Origin: Leptolyngbya sp. PCC 7375
GTDB taxonomy: Bacteria; Cyanobacteriota; Cyanobacteriia; Phormidesmidales; Phormidesmidaceae
Assembly (NCBI RefSeq): GCF_000316115.1
Contig: NZ_JH993797.1
Location: forward strand, 4,512,486-4,576,485
Length of the DNA: 64,000 nucleotides
Direction of reading: 5' to 3'
Shown: positions 1 through 8,354 of the stretch, piece by piece
How the letters are laid out: each line of letters opens with the position of its first letter
Numbering within the stretch: the first letter of the stretch is position 1
The notes under the pieces: generated by a model
Database searches by the model: none
The model's input: the letters and a program-made list of their open reading frames with translations, nothing else
What the model was told of the DNA's origin: nothing
Position numbers and translations under genes: made by a program

Positions 1-1
1 G

Positions 2-1288
2 TTAATCGACACTGCATTTCTCGGACACCTGGCCGACATTCGCCATCTAGCGGGTGTGGGCCTGGCGACGGTGCTGTTTAACGTGATCTACTGGAGTTTT
101 GGCTTTTTGCGCATGGGCACCACTGGCCTCATTGCTCAAGCGGCGGGGCGAAGTGATCGCACAGAGCAATGGCGTGTGGGTCTAAGGGCGCTGATGGTGG
201 CCTTAACCATGGGTTTGTTGATTCTGCTTTTGCAAACTCCACTGCGGGTGCTAGGGTTTGCTATTCTCCAGGCCGATGCGGATGTGCTGGATGCTGGTTT
301 GGCCTTTTACCAGGGGCGCATCTGGGGGGCACCAGCGGTGCTCATGAACTATGTGTTGCTGGGTTGGTTGCTGGGGTTGGGCCAGGGGCGGCGAGTTTTA
401 GCCCTGGCTGTGGTGGGTAATGGGGCTAATATCCTGCTCGACTATTGGATGATTGTGCGTTTGGGTTGGGAGAGTCATGGGGCTGGGCTGGCCACGGCTT
501 TGAGTCAGTACGCCATGATGCTGGTGGGCGGCATCGTGCTATTGCCGTCATTACCCTGGGCTCAAATTTGGCAGCAGCGTCTGAGCCTATGGAGTCGTCA
601 TGCTATATCAGCGTTATTTCGCCTCAATCGCGACATTATGGTGCGTACCTGGGCATTGCTGGTGAGTTTTAGCCTGTTTACGAATCTCAGCGGAGTGATG
701 GGTACGGATACCCTTGCGGTAAATACGCTGCTGCTACAGTCGCTCATGCTCGTCAGCTATTTTCTAGATGGGATTGCGTTTGCCACTGAGGCCTATGCTG
801 GCCAGTTTCATGGTCAGGGAAAATCGTCTGAGCTCAGGGCTTTGGCTAAGATTGGGAGCGGTATCAGTGTGGGATTGGGGGTGGGAATTGCGATCGCATT
901 CATCACCTTTCCTCAATTTCTCTTTGGTCTGCTGACCGATCACCAAACCGTATTAGCCCAACTAAATCACTATGTTATTTGGCTGCTGCCCGTGTATGGC
1001 TTCGGAGCCATTGCCTTTATGTTAGACGGTTATTTTTTAGGCCTAACCTCTGGCACTATTCTGCGAAAGTCCACCGTTCTGGCAACGTTCTGTGGCTTTC
1101 TGCCATGGGCGTTAATCGCCTATTGGCAGAAAAATCCTCATTGCTTATGGCTAGCTATGGCCTCTTTTATGGCAATCAGAGCCATGACCTTAGCCTGGGC
1201 GGTGCCTGGCAGTTGGCAGCCTAGAGCCGAAGCGTCACCCTATTTAGGATCGCAGCGAATTTCCAATAAAAAACCATCTGGGTCGTAA
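2..1288 (+). CDS. MATE family efflux transporter (5' partial)
   Basis: Multidrug and toxin extrusion (MATE) membrane exporter, expected in the plasma membrane and driven by Na+ or H+. The frame is open from base 2, reading LIDTAFLGHLAD before the GTG at 56. That stretch is typical of the first MATE helix region, so the gene begins upstream of the window and the GTG at 56 is not its start. Many hydrophobic segments follow, including FGFLRMGTTGLIAQA, a MATE-family signature area. The last 16 or so codons run antisense through the 3' end of the VOC-fold gene on the other strand, so the C-terminus (ISNKKPSGS) is probably not conserved. Substrate unknown. Confidence 0.9.
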   Translation, partial: LIDTAFLGHLADIRHLAGVGLATVLFNVIYWSFGFLRMGTTGLIAQAAGRSDRTEQWRVGLRALMVALTMGLLILLLQTPLRVLGFAILQADADVLDAGLAFYQGRIWGAPAVLMNYVLLGWLLGLGQGRRVLALAVVGNGANILLDYWMIVRLGWESHGAGLATALSQYAMMLVGGIVLLPSLPWAQIWQQRLSLWSRHAISALFRLNRDIMVRTWALLVSFSLFTNLSGVMGTDTLAVNTLLLQSLMLVSYFLDGIAFATEAYAGQFHGQGKSSELRALAKIGSGISVGLGVGIAIAFITFPQFLFGLLTDHQTVLAQLNHYVIWLLPVYGFGAIAFMLDGYFLGLTSGTILRKSTVLATFCGFLPWALIAYWQKNPHCLWLAMASFMAIRAMTLAWAVPGSWQPRAEASPYLGSQRISNKKPSGS

Positions 1289-1701
1289 AAATAAATGCCG
1301 CGCCCAGTGGGTCTACTCACAGGGCCATGGTCGATCGAGACCTGATTCTGTTTGAGCAGCTCAACGGCTTGATTAAACAGCTCAGGGGCGATATCAAACG
1401 CCATATGATTGGCCCGAGTAAATTGCTGAGTTGGATCCGGATTGGGAGGTTCTAAGCCCGGTTCACCGAAGAGATCCAGGATAGTGCCATCGGGTAGACG
1501 AAAGTTAGCCACTTTACCCTGGGCAACGAGTGTTACCAGGGTCTCAGGTACCTCATCACCTGTGAGCTCATGTAGACCCAGGATTGAACCATAAAAGTGA
1601 CGGGATGCAGCCATGTCTTTGACGTTCAGGGCAATGTGATGGACCCCTCGGAGGGTATTCGGGGTCAGTCCTGTGCTCCGTCTGCCAATCGATAATGTCA
1701 T
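1240..1701 (-). CDS. VOC-fold (glyoxalase/dioxygenase superfamily) protein
   Basis: A 153-residue single-domain protein of the vicinal oxygen chelate superfamily, probably cytosolic. The N-terminal half has LRGVHHIALNVKDM followed by FYGSILGLHEL, the usual first beta-alpha-beta unit with a metal-ligand His. The second unit has ANHMAFDI and ends with GRGIYFYDPDGFLLEI, the classic closing strand with its Glu ligand. This looks like a lactoylglutathione-lyase or bleomycin-resistance relative, but the substrate cannot be told. It converges on the MATE gene and overlaps its end by 49 bases. The overlap covers the conserved YFYDPDG strand of this protein, so this gene is the constrained partner. 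Confidence 0.88.
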   Translation of the reverse strand: MTLSIGRRSTGLTPNTLRGVHHIALNVKDMAASRHFYGSILGLHELTGDEVPETLVTLVAQGKVANFRLPDGTILDLFGEPGLEPPNPDPTQQFTRANHMAFDIAPELFNQAVELLKQNQVSIDHGPVSRPTGRGIYFYDPDGFLLEIRCDPK

Positions 1702-1764
1702 ACCAATGCACCAGATTGCGTTGGTTTCTACTTTAGCGAATTGTTGATGGACGAAGGTTTCCGG

Positions 1765-1810
1765 TGGCTGCGGCTTTGCTCAGCCCCTGAGATCAGCGAA
1801 GCCGCAGCCA
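1765..1810. repeat. 16-bp stem-loop upstream of metH
   Basis: The arms TGGCTGCGGCTTTGCT (1765-1780) and AGCGAAGCCGCAGCCA (1795-1810) pair over 16 positions with a single G-T wobble around a 14-base loop. It lies between the start of the VOC gene and metH, about 110 bases before the metH start. No T-run follows on either strand, so it is a poor intrinsic terminator. It could be a dispersed palindromic element or a 5'-leader structure of metH. It does not resemble a cobalamin or SAM riboswitch that I can recognise. Confidence 0.7.
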
Positions 1811-1920
1811 TGAAAAACATCGATAGCTTTCATATATCCACAGGATACTGCCAATCTATTGATCAATAAAACCGATAATAATGGGTATAGTCTCCGCTTT
1901 GTTCAACTGCTTTGACATCT

Positions 1921-4900
1921 ATGAATAGTGCTTTCCTCGAACGTCTGCATAGCCCTTCACGGCCCGTACTTGTTTTTGATGGGGCTATGGGAACCAATCT
2001 GCAGGTCCAGGAATTAACCGCCGATGACTTTGGTGGTTTGGAGTATGAAGGCTGCAATGAATATTTGGTCGTCACCAAGCCTGAGGCGGTGGCAAAGGTC
2101 CATCGTGACTTCTTAGCCTCAGGGGCAGATGTTATCGAAACGGATACCTTTGGGGGTAGCACATTTGTCCTGGCAGAGTACGGATTGCAGGATAAAGCCT
2201 ATGACCTGAACAAAGTGGCGGCAGAATTAGCCAAGGGCTGTACGGCTGAGTTTTCGACACCTGAGCAACCTCGCTTTGTCGCCGGTTCCATGGGGCCAGG
2301 TACAAAATTGCCCACATTGGGACACATTACCTACGATGAGCTACTTGAGGCATTTACTGTTCAGGCAGAGGGCCTATACGACGGTGGTGTAGATCTATTT
2401 ATCGTCGAGACTTGTCAGGATGTGTTGCAGATCAAAGCGGCCCTGAATGCGATTGAGGCTGTGTTTGAAAAGAAAGGTGCCCGGTTACCGCTGATGGTGT
2501 CGGTGACCATGGAGACCACTGGAACAATGCTGGTGGGCTCTGATATTACAGCAGTGGTCAGTATTCTGGAGCCCTACCCTATTGATATTTTGGGGCTGAA
2601 CTGTGCCACAGGCCCAGACCTGATGACGGAGCACATTAAGTATTTGTCAGAAACCTCTCCCTTTGTGGTTTCCTGTGTGCCAAATGCGGGTCTGCCAGAA
2701 AATATCGGTGGTCATGCCCACTATAAGCTCACCCCGATGGAACTGCGGATGGCGCTACATCGGTTTGTAGAAGATTTTGGTGTACAGGTGATTGGTGGTT
2801 GTTGTGGTACACGTCCTGACCACATTGCTGCACTGGCGGAGATTTCCCAGGAGTTGTCTCCAAAAGACCGAGACATTCGCTTTTCCCCGTACTTAAATGG
2901 AGCGGTGAGATCTTCCCTAGCCTCTCTTGGGGCAGGGGGTGAGAAGATTATGCGCCCCGCCTTGAACTATTCACCGGCGGCGGCTTCGATTTATGGGGCG
3001 CAACCCTATGAGCAGGATAATTCGTTCTTGATTGTGGGCGAGCGGTTGAATGCTAGTGGTTCCCGTAAGGTGCGGGAACTCTTGAATGAGGATGATTGGG
3101 ATGGGTTGATTGCGATCGCAAAACGCCAGGTTAAAGAAGGAGCCCATATCCTCGACGTCAACGTAGACTACGTGGGCCGCAATGGCGAAGCGGATATGCA
3201 CGAGATTGTGTCTCGTCTTGTGACTAATGTCACCTTGCCTCTTATGCTGGACTCCACCGAGTGGACAAAAATGGAGGCAGGGCTAAAAGTTGCAGGAGGT
3301 AAGTGCATTCTTAACTCCACAAACTACGAAGATGGCGACGAGAGATTTTTCAAGGTTCTAGAATTAGCCAAAACCTATGGTGCAGGTGTCGTTGTTGGCT
3401 GTATTGACGAAGATGGCATGGCCCGTACTGCTGAGCAGAAGTCCCAAATTGCGCAGCGTGCTTATCATGATGCTCTCGAATACGGCCTGCCACCCCATGA
3501 GTTGTTTTTTGATACCCTAGCACTGCCGATTTCCACTGGTATTGAAGAAGATCGAGAGAATGCAAAAGCCACGATTGAGGCGATCAAACAAATCAAAGAA
3601 ACGCTTCCTGGCGTTCACTTCATGCTCGGAGTTTCCAATATCTCCTTTGGCCTGAACCCGGCAGCTCGTATCACCTTAAACTCAGTGTTTTTACATGAGG
3701 CTATGCAGGTCGGTATGGATGGCGCTATTGTCTCAGCTGCCAAGATTTTGCCTCTGATTAAAATTGACCCAGAACATCAGAAAATCTGTAAAGATCTCAT
3801 CTATGACAACCGAGAATTCGATGGCGACATTTGCACATACGATCCCCTTGGAGATCTAACAACCCTGTTTGAAGGGGTCACCACCAAAGATGCCCGCTCG
3901 TCCGCATCCCTTGCTGATTTGCCCATCGAAGAACGCCTGAAACAACACATTATTGATGGTGAGCGCATTGGCCTTGAAGAGGCATTACAAATTGCTTTAG
4001 ATACTCCCTATGAGCCATTGCAGATCATTAACACTTTTTTGCTCGACGGCATGAAAGTTGTGGGTGAACTCTTTGGATCTGGCCAAATGCAGTTACCGTT
4101 TGTTCTGCAATCAGCTCAGACCATGAAGGCAGCGGTGGCTTTCCTAGAACCACTCATGGAAAAAGAAGACGGCCAAGATGATCGTGGCAAAGGTAAATTC
4201 CTGATTGCCACGGTAAGGGGAGATGTACACGATATTGGTAAAAACCTGGTGGACATCATCCTTACTAACAATGGTTATAAGGTGATCAATCTCGGCATTA
4301 AACAGACTATTGATGCCATTGTTGCCGCCTATGAAGAACATCAGCCAGACTGTATAGCCATGAGTGGATTGTTAGTGAAATCCACAGCCTTTATGAAAGA
4401 GAACCTGGCTGTATTTAATGAGAAGAAAATTTCGGCTCCTGTGATTTTGGGTGGTGCTGCCCTGACGCCTAAATTTGTTTATGGTGATTGCCAAGATACC
4501 TACAACGGTCAGGTTATATATGGTAAAGACGCATTTGCCGATCTTACTTTTATGGATCGACTCATGCCTGCGAAGAAAGAAGAATGCTGGCAAGATGACG
4601 AAGGTTTTACAGGTGACTACGCTCAATATAATCAGAAGGGGCGCAAGGCCATTGAACAGGCAGAAGCTGATTTAAATGGTGGCGCTGATAAAAGAGAGAA
4701 GAAGAAAGAGCCTGAAGTGATTGATACCAATCGCTCTGAAGCGGTCGATATTAATATTCCTCATCCGACTCCACCCTTCTGGGGGACAAAAATCCTCAAG
4801 CCTGAAGACTTTGATATGGATGAACTGTACTGGCATCTTGACTTACAGGCATTATTTGTGGGTCAGTGGCAGTTTCGAAAGCCTAAAAATCAAACACGCG

Positions 4901-5589
4901 AAGAATATGATGTGTTTCTAGCGGATAGGGTTCATCCTATCCTGGCAGAGTGGAAGCAAAAGGTTAAAGAAGAAAACCTACTGCATCCTCAGCTCGTCTA
5001 TGGTTACTTCCCCTGCACGGCTGAGGGCAATTCGGTGCATGTTTACGAGCCTGCTGTCATCGAGCAGGGACTCACCCCTAACGATGCAGAGCCCCTCTTT
5101 ACCTGGGAGTTTCCTCGGCAGAAGTCCATGCGCCGTTTGTGCATTGCTGATTTCTTCTTACCTAAAGAACAGAATCAGTTTGATGTCTTCCCAATGCAGG
5201 CAGTGACTGTGGGCCAGATTTCTGCAGACTATGCCCGCCAGTTATTTGCAGATGATCAGTACACTGACTATCTCTATTTCCATGGCCTGGCCGTCCAGGT
5301 GGCTGAGGCCATGGCGGAATGGTGCCATGCGCTCATCCGTAAAGAGCTTGGCTATGGCGAGCAGGATCCTGATAATATCCGCGATATGTTGGCTCAGCGC
5401 TATCAGGGAAGTCGCTATAGCTTTGGTTATCCGGCCTGTCCTAATGTGGCAGATCAGGCTAAGCAGTTGGCAATACTGGGTGCTGAGCGCATCGGCATGA
5501 CCATGGATGAAAGCGAACAGCTATATCCTGAGGAATCCACCACAGCGATTGTGACGTATCATCCAACCGCGAAATACTTCAGCGCATAG
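1921..5589 (+). CDS. metH: Cobalamin-dependent methionine synthase
   Basis: Transfers a methyl group from 5-methyltetrahydrofolate to homocysteine through bound methylcobalamin, in the cytosol. The protein is about 1,222 residues, close to the usual length of about 1,200, with all four modules. The homocysteine domain comes first (FDGAMGTNLQ near residue 20; zinc Cys pair in IGGCCGTRPDH near 300). The pterin domain (VGERLNASGSRK; EGAHILDVNVD) and the B12 domain with DVHDIGKNLV follow, then the reactivation domain ending near YHPTAKYFSA. An open frame reaches a TTG at 1912, but the ATG at 1921 (MNSAFLERLH) is the likelier start. A Lys/Glu-rich linker near residue 925 joins the last two modules. 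It stands alone and no B12 riboswitch was recognised upstream. Confidence 0.97.
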   Translation: MNSAFLERLHSPSRPVLVFDGAMGTNLQVQELTADDFGGLEYEGCNEYLVVTKPEAVAKVHRDFLASGADVIETDTFGGSTFVLAEYGLQDKAYDLNKVAAELAKGCTAEFSTPEQPRFVAGSMGPGTKLPTLGHITYDELLEAFTVQAEGLYDGGVDLFIVETCQDVLQIKAALNAIEAVFEKKGARLPLMVSVTMETTGTMLVGSDITAVVSILEPYPIDILGLNCATGPDLMTEHIKYLSETSPFVVSCVPNAGLPENIGGHAHYKLTPMELRMALHRFVEDFGVQVIGGCCGTRPDHIAALAEISQELSPKDRDIRFSPYLNGAVRSSLASLGAGGEKIMRPALNYSPAAASIYGAQPYEQDNSFLIVGERLNASGSRKVRELLNEDDWDGLIAIAKRQVKEGAHILDVNVDYVGRNGEADMHEIVSRLVTNVTLPLMLDSTEWTKMEAGLKVAGGKCILNSTNYEDGDERFFKVLELAKTYGAGVVVGCIDEDGMARTAEQKSQIAQRAYHDALEYGLPPHELFFDTLALPISTGIEEDRENAKATIEAIKQIKETLPGVHFMLGVSNISFGLNPAARITLNSVFLHEAMQVGMDGAIVSAAKILPLIKIDPEHQKICKDLIYDNREFDGDICTYDPLGDLTTLFEGVTTKDARSSASLADLPIEERLKQHIIDGERIGLEEALQIALDTPYEPLQIINTFLLDGMKVVGELFGSGQMQLPFVLQSAQTMKAAVAFLEPLMEKEDGQDDRGKGKFLIATVRGDVHDIGKNLVDIILTNNGYKVINLGIKQTIDAIVAAYEEHQPDCIAMSGLLVKSTAFMKENLAVFNEKKISAPVILGGAALTPKFVYGDCQDTYNGQVIYGKDAFADLTFMDRLMPAKKEECWQDDEGFTGDYAQYNQKGRKAIEQAEADLNGGADKREKKKEPEVIDTNRSEAVDINIPHPTPPFWGTKILKPEDFDMDELYWHLDLQALFVGQWQFRKPKNQTREEYDVFLADRVHPILAEWKQKVKEENLLHPQLVYGYFPCTAEGNSVHVYEPAVIEQGLTPNDAEPLFTWEFPRQKSMRRLCIADFFLPKEQNQFDVFPMQAVTVGQISADYARQLFADDQYTDYLYFHGLAVQVAEAMAEWCHALIRKELGYGEQDPDNIRDMLAQRYQGSRYSFGYPACPNVADQAKQLAILGAERIGMTMDESEQLYPEESTTAIVTYHPTAKYFSA

Positions 5590-5604
5590 TGGTAATGATG
5601 AGTC

Positions 5605-5780
5605 ATGATTGTAATTATTAGGAGACGCGCTATTCCTGAACAGATTGACCAGATCTTAAAGGTTCTGGGTATTTACCTTACATAAGGTGACGGTAGACCT
5701 TGAGCGTCTTGGTGGAGTGATGATCAAAAACGACATGAGGTTGCATGGTTGGCTCAGGTGTGGTGCGATCGCACTCATCA
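5605..5780 (+). pseudogene. Possible remnant of a DUF5674-like small gene
   Basis: From the ATG at 5605 the sequence reads MIVIIRRRAIPEQIDQILKV and stops at 5685. Another frame then continues as KVTVDLERLGGVM. Spliced together these recall the start of DUF5674 proteins (an N-terminal helix with PEQ, then IKVAVDLER..LAGGG.MH). The frame break and the loss of later conserved parts suggest a decayed copy. The similarity is from memory of the family pattern, so this is tentative. The spacer (5590-5854) holds no other gene that I can see. Confidence 0.35.
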
Positions 5781-5854
5781 GCAATACAGAGTATCTGTGT
5801 GAAAGAGTGTAAACCCGCAGATAGGTGTGTCCACTTGTTTCATTAATTCTTTGG

Positions 5855-6493
5855 ATGCCAAAACCAATGCCTAGCCATCGCGTACCTATCCTCAAAAAAG
5901 ATCAATCCTATACGTTTGGAAGTTACTTCAAAATGAAGTTTCCCGTAGCTGAGATCTTGCACGAGCTAGGGGTAACTTTTGAGGTGGCTCCTATTGAGTT
6001 TGTAAAAGCTTCGAAGGATTTATTATCTGTGGCTGAAGCACTGCAGACGCGGTTAGAAAATCGTCGACAGCGAGTGCGCTTAACCAGTGAAGCGGCTCGC
6101 CGAGAAGTATTGATTGCGCCAGTTTTACTAGAGGTGGCTGATATTACTCAGGCCATTGTCAATATCGAGTATCCCGTAGAGGTAAATCAGTTCCTCAGTG
6201 GTGATTTAGATTATTTGCTGGAGGCAAAGCATAAAGTACTCGTCGTGGAAGCTAAGCAGGCTGACTTGACTCGTGGCTTTACTCAGTTAGCGACCGAACT
6301 CATTGCTCTTGAGCAGTGGGTCGAACTCAGCGATCCGGTTTTATATGGAGCGATTACAACAGGAGATATTTGGCAGTTTGGCAGCTTTGCAAGAGATGAG
6401 CAGCGGATTACGCAGGACACAATGCTATATCGTGTGCCGACTGATCTATCTCAATTAATGCCGATTTTAGTAGGCATTTTGCAAGCGGAATAA
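5855..6493 (+). CDS. PD-(D/E)XK nuclease-like conserved protein
   Basis: I do not recognise a named family. The protein is about 212 residues. Its middle contains GDLDYLLEAKHKVLVVEAKQ, where an Asp, a beta strand and an E-A-K triplet match the core of PD-(D/E)XK nuclease folds. The flanking text (SYTFGSYFKMKF, FEVAPIEFVK) is like other cyanobacterial hypothetical proteins that start with a YTF..YF motif. That makes a start at ATG 5855 or 5867 better than the GTG at 5825 or the internal ATG at 5933. No methyltransferase or restriction partner is adjacent, so a restriction role is not supported. DNA or RNA cleavage is only an inference. Confidence 0.7.
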   Translation: MPKPMPSHRVPILKKDQSYTFGSYFKMKFPVAEILHELGVTFEVAPIEFVKASKDLLSVAEALQTRLENRRQRVRLTSEAARREVLIAPVLLEVADITQAIVNIEYPVEVNQFLSGDLDYLLEAKHKVLVVEAKQADLTRGFTQLATELIALEQWVELSDPVLYGAITTGDIWQFGSFARDEQRITQDTMLYRVPTDLSQLMPILVGILQAE

Positions 6494-6742
6494 TTGAACT
6501 ACTTTGATTTTATTTGTCGTAGATACAAATCAACTCTATTGAGAGCATCGTTGAGTTTACGCCATCCTGCTTTTGTAGCGGCATCCCAATTTTAGAGAGC
6601 GTCCTATTATGCTGTCTGGCCGACATTACAAAAACGTAAGATGTGCCATGTTGTCTATCGCCATGGTCAAGACCCTATTTATAGTGGTTAATACGCTGGT
6701 CTTTTACCAAGACAGTCTAATTTGTTGAGAGAACTAATCAGA

Positions 6743-7105
6743 ATGAGAGCAATTTTGACTGCAATTCTGGCGATCGTTGCCAGTATCGTTTTGACAATGC
6801 CTGCTTTTGCAGACGACACCTATGTAGGTGATGTAGCTGCAGGGGAGAAAGTGTTTACTAATACCTGTGCTACGTGCCATGCGGGAGGCAACAACGCTAT
6901 CGTATCCTCCCAAACATTGAAGCAAGAGGCCCTAGAACAGTATTTGTTTAACTATCGCCTTGAGCATAACGTTGAGGCGATTGTTTATCAGGTTGCGAAT
7001 GGTAGAGGGGCCATGCCCGCGTTTCAAGGGCGCATTAGCGATAAAGCGATCGCTGATGTTGCTGCCTATGTAAAAGCTCAATCTGAGAGTGGCTGGCCAG
7101 AGTAG
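6743..7105 (+). CDS. petJ: Cytochrome c6 (cytochrome c553)
   Basis: Soluble lumenal haem protein carrying electrons from cytochrome b6f to photosystem I or cytochrome oxidase. The ATG at 6743 gives a 120-residue precursor with a signal peptide (MRAILTAILAIVASIVL, then TMPAFA) cleaved before DDTYVG. The upstream TTG at 6722 only adds a charged tail and is rejected. The haem site is CATCH near mature residue 18, and the axial Met lies in GRGAMPAF. The end AAYVKAQSESGW is typical of the family. It converges on the ndh operon, with a shared hairpin between them. Copper-dependent control is usual for petJ but no operator was identified. Confidence 0.95.
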   Translation: MRAILTAILAIVASIVLTMPAFADDTYVGDVAAGEKVFTNTCATCHAGGNNAIVSSQTLKQEALEQYLFNYRLEHNVEAIVYQVANGRGAMPAFQGRISDKAIADVAAYVKAQSESGWPE

Positions 7106-7263
7106 CTTTACTCGCCACATAAAATGAGGCTGTCTCGCTCATCATTGAGATAGCCGCTCTTTATGGCGTGACGAAGACTGAAGCGAGTGTTGGCGCAGCC
7201 GCCTCTCCTTTTGGAGATAGCATTCAGCAGCTTGCTATAGATTTATGTCTATAGATGAATCAT

Positions 7264-7300
7264 AAAAAAGTGCCTAGCCATCATGGCTAGGCACTTTTTT
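7264..7300. terminator. Bidirectional intrinsic terminator between petJ and ndhE
   Basis: A perfect 17-bp stem (arms 7264-7280 and 7284-7300, core GTGCCTAGCCA) closes on a 3-base loop. It starts with six A and ends with six T, so it has the T-run on both strands. It sits between the convergent ends of petJ and the ndh operon and can serve both. A weaker stem at 7128-7155 lies nearer petJ. Confidence 0.9.
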
Positions 7301-7320
7301 AGTTCAATTGAGAAGTAAAC

Positions 7321-7626
7321 TTACCACTTCAGCAAATTGAATTGTTCCATATCGACTGTGTCGCGGTTGCGGTAAATCGACAGCACAATGGCAAGACCTA
7401 CAGCAGCTTCAGCAGCAGCAATCGTAATCACAAAGACAGCAAAGACCTGACCCTTGATTTCAGCTGGGTCCAGGTAATTAGAAAATGCCATTAAATTCAG
7501 GTTTACGGCATTGAGCATTAACTCAATCGACATGAGTACTCGAATGACGTTTCGGCTTGTGACTAGCCCATAAATACCTACGCAAAAAAGCGCAGCGGCA
7601 AGAATCAAAAAGTACTCTAGTTGCAT
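7321..7626 (-). CDS. ndhE: NAD(P)H-quinone oxidoreductase subunit 4L (NuoK-like)
   Basis: Small membrane subunit of the cyanobacterial NDH-1 complex in the thylakoid membrane, part of the proton-pumping arm. It has 101 residues, the normal length, with three hydrophobic segments. The conserved acidic residues are in MSIELMLNAVNLN near residue 35 and in AAAEAAVGLAI near residue 70. It is the last gene of the run ndhA-ndhI-ndhG-ndhE, in canonical order, and is followed by the shared terminator at 7264-7300. Confidence 0.97.
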   Translation of the reverse strand: MQLEYFLILAAALFCVGIYGLVTSRNVIRVLMSIELMLNAVNLNLMAFSNYLDPAEIKGQVFAVFVITIAAAEAAVGLAIVLSIYRNRDTVDMEQFNLLKW

Positions 7627-7671
7627 GGATTAACTAACTTCTTCTTATGGATAACTTGACGCAGGTTTAAT

Positions 7672-8280
7672 CTAACTGTCCTGAGTGTCGCTGCCAGCAG
7701 CTACTAACTCACGAGGACGTTCAGGTAACGTTAGCACTTTAGGCTCGTCAGCAGGCTCGTAATCCGGCACATATTCACGACGTGCCAGAATAATGGCTCC
7801 CACCAAGGACATCAATAGTAGTACCGAGGCGAGTTCGAACGGTAGCAAAAAGTCACTAAAAAAGTGCTGACCGATTATTTCAATGGATGCTTCACCAGCT
7901 GGCGCTGCTGAAGAGAGCTGCCAGGATGTGGATAGCACCATGGAACTCAGTAAGCTAAACAATCCGATGCACACAGCACCTGTTGCAGCTTTACCAATCC
8001 AAGCATTGGACACGGGTTGAAAATCTTCCCGCTTATTTACCAGCATAATCCCGAACAGAATCAGGATATTGACTGCACCTACATAAACCAGGACTTGAGC
8101 AGCCGCCACAAACCCCGCATTTAGCAAGATGTAAAGGCCTGAGATGCTGATAAATACCAGACCCAGCAAAAATGCTGAATAAACAATATTATTGAGCAGC
8201 ACTACGCCCAAGGCTGCTAATAACATCAAGACACCAAGGATGCCTAGGGAAACAAATTGTACGCCTTCTGCTAAGTTCAC
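7672..8280 (-). CDS. ndhG: NAD(P)H-quinone oxidoreductase subunit 6 (NuoJ-like)
   Basis: Membrane subunit of NDH-1 with 202 residues, five predicted hydrophobic segments and a hydrophilic C-terminal tail. AAQVLVYVGAVNILILFGIML is the conserved NuoJ helix that carries a pi-bulge in known structures. It lies between ndhI (75-base gap upstream) and ndhE (45-base gap downstream), so it is cotranscribed. It functions with ndhA, ndhE and the other membrane subunits in cyclic electron flow and respiration. Confidence 0.97.
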   Translation of the reverse strand: MNLAEGVQFVSLGILGVLMLLAALGVVLLNNIVYSAFLLGLVFISISGLYILLNAGFVAAAQVLVYVGAVNILILFGIMLVNKREDFQPVSNAWIGKAATGAVCIGLFSLLSSMVLSTSWQLSSAAPAGEASIEIIGQHFFSDFLLPFELASVLLLMSLVGAIILARREYVPDYEPADEPKVLTLPERPRELVAAGSDTQDS

Positions 8281-8354
8281 TACTACTCCGGTTATGTAGG
8301 CTGCTATTTGCTTGGCTGGTGAATAATTCGTCCAAATACGTTAGGACAAATTAT

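Noticed and set aside
1811..1920. Riboswitch (cobalamin or SAM) ahead of metH
   Set aside because: No B12-box or SAM-riboswitch core was found by eye in the leader.
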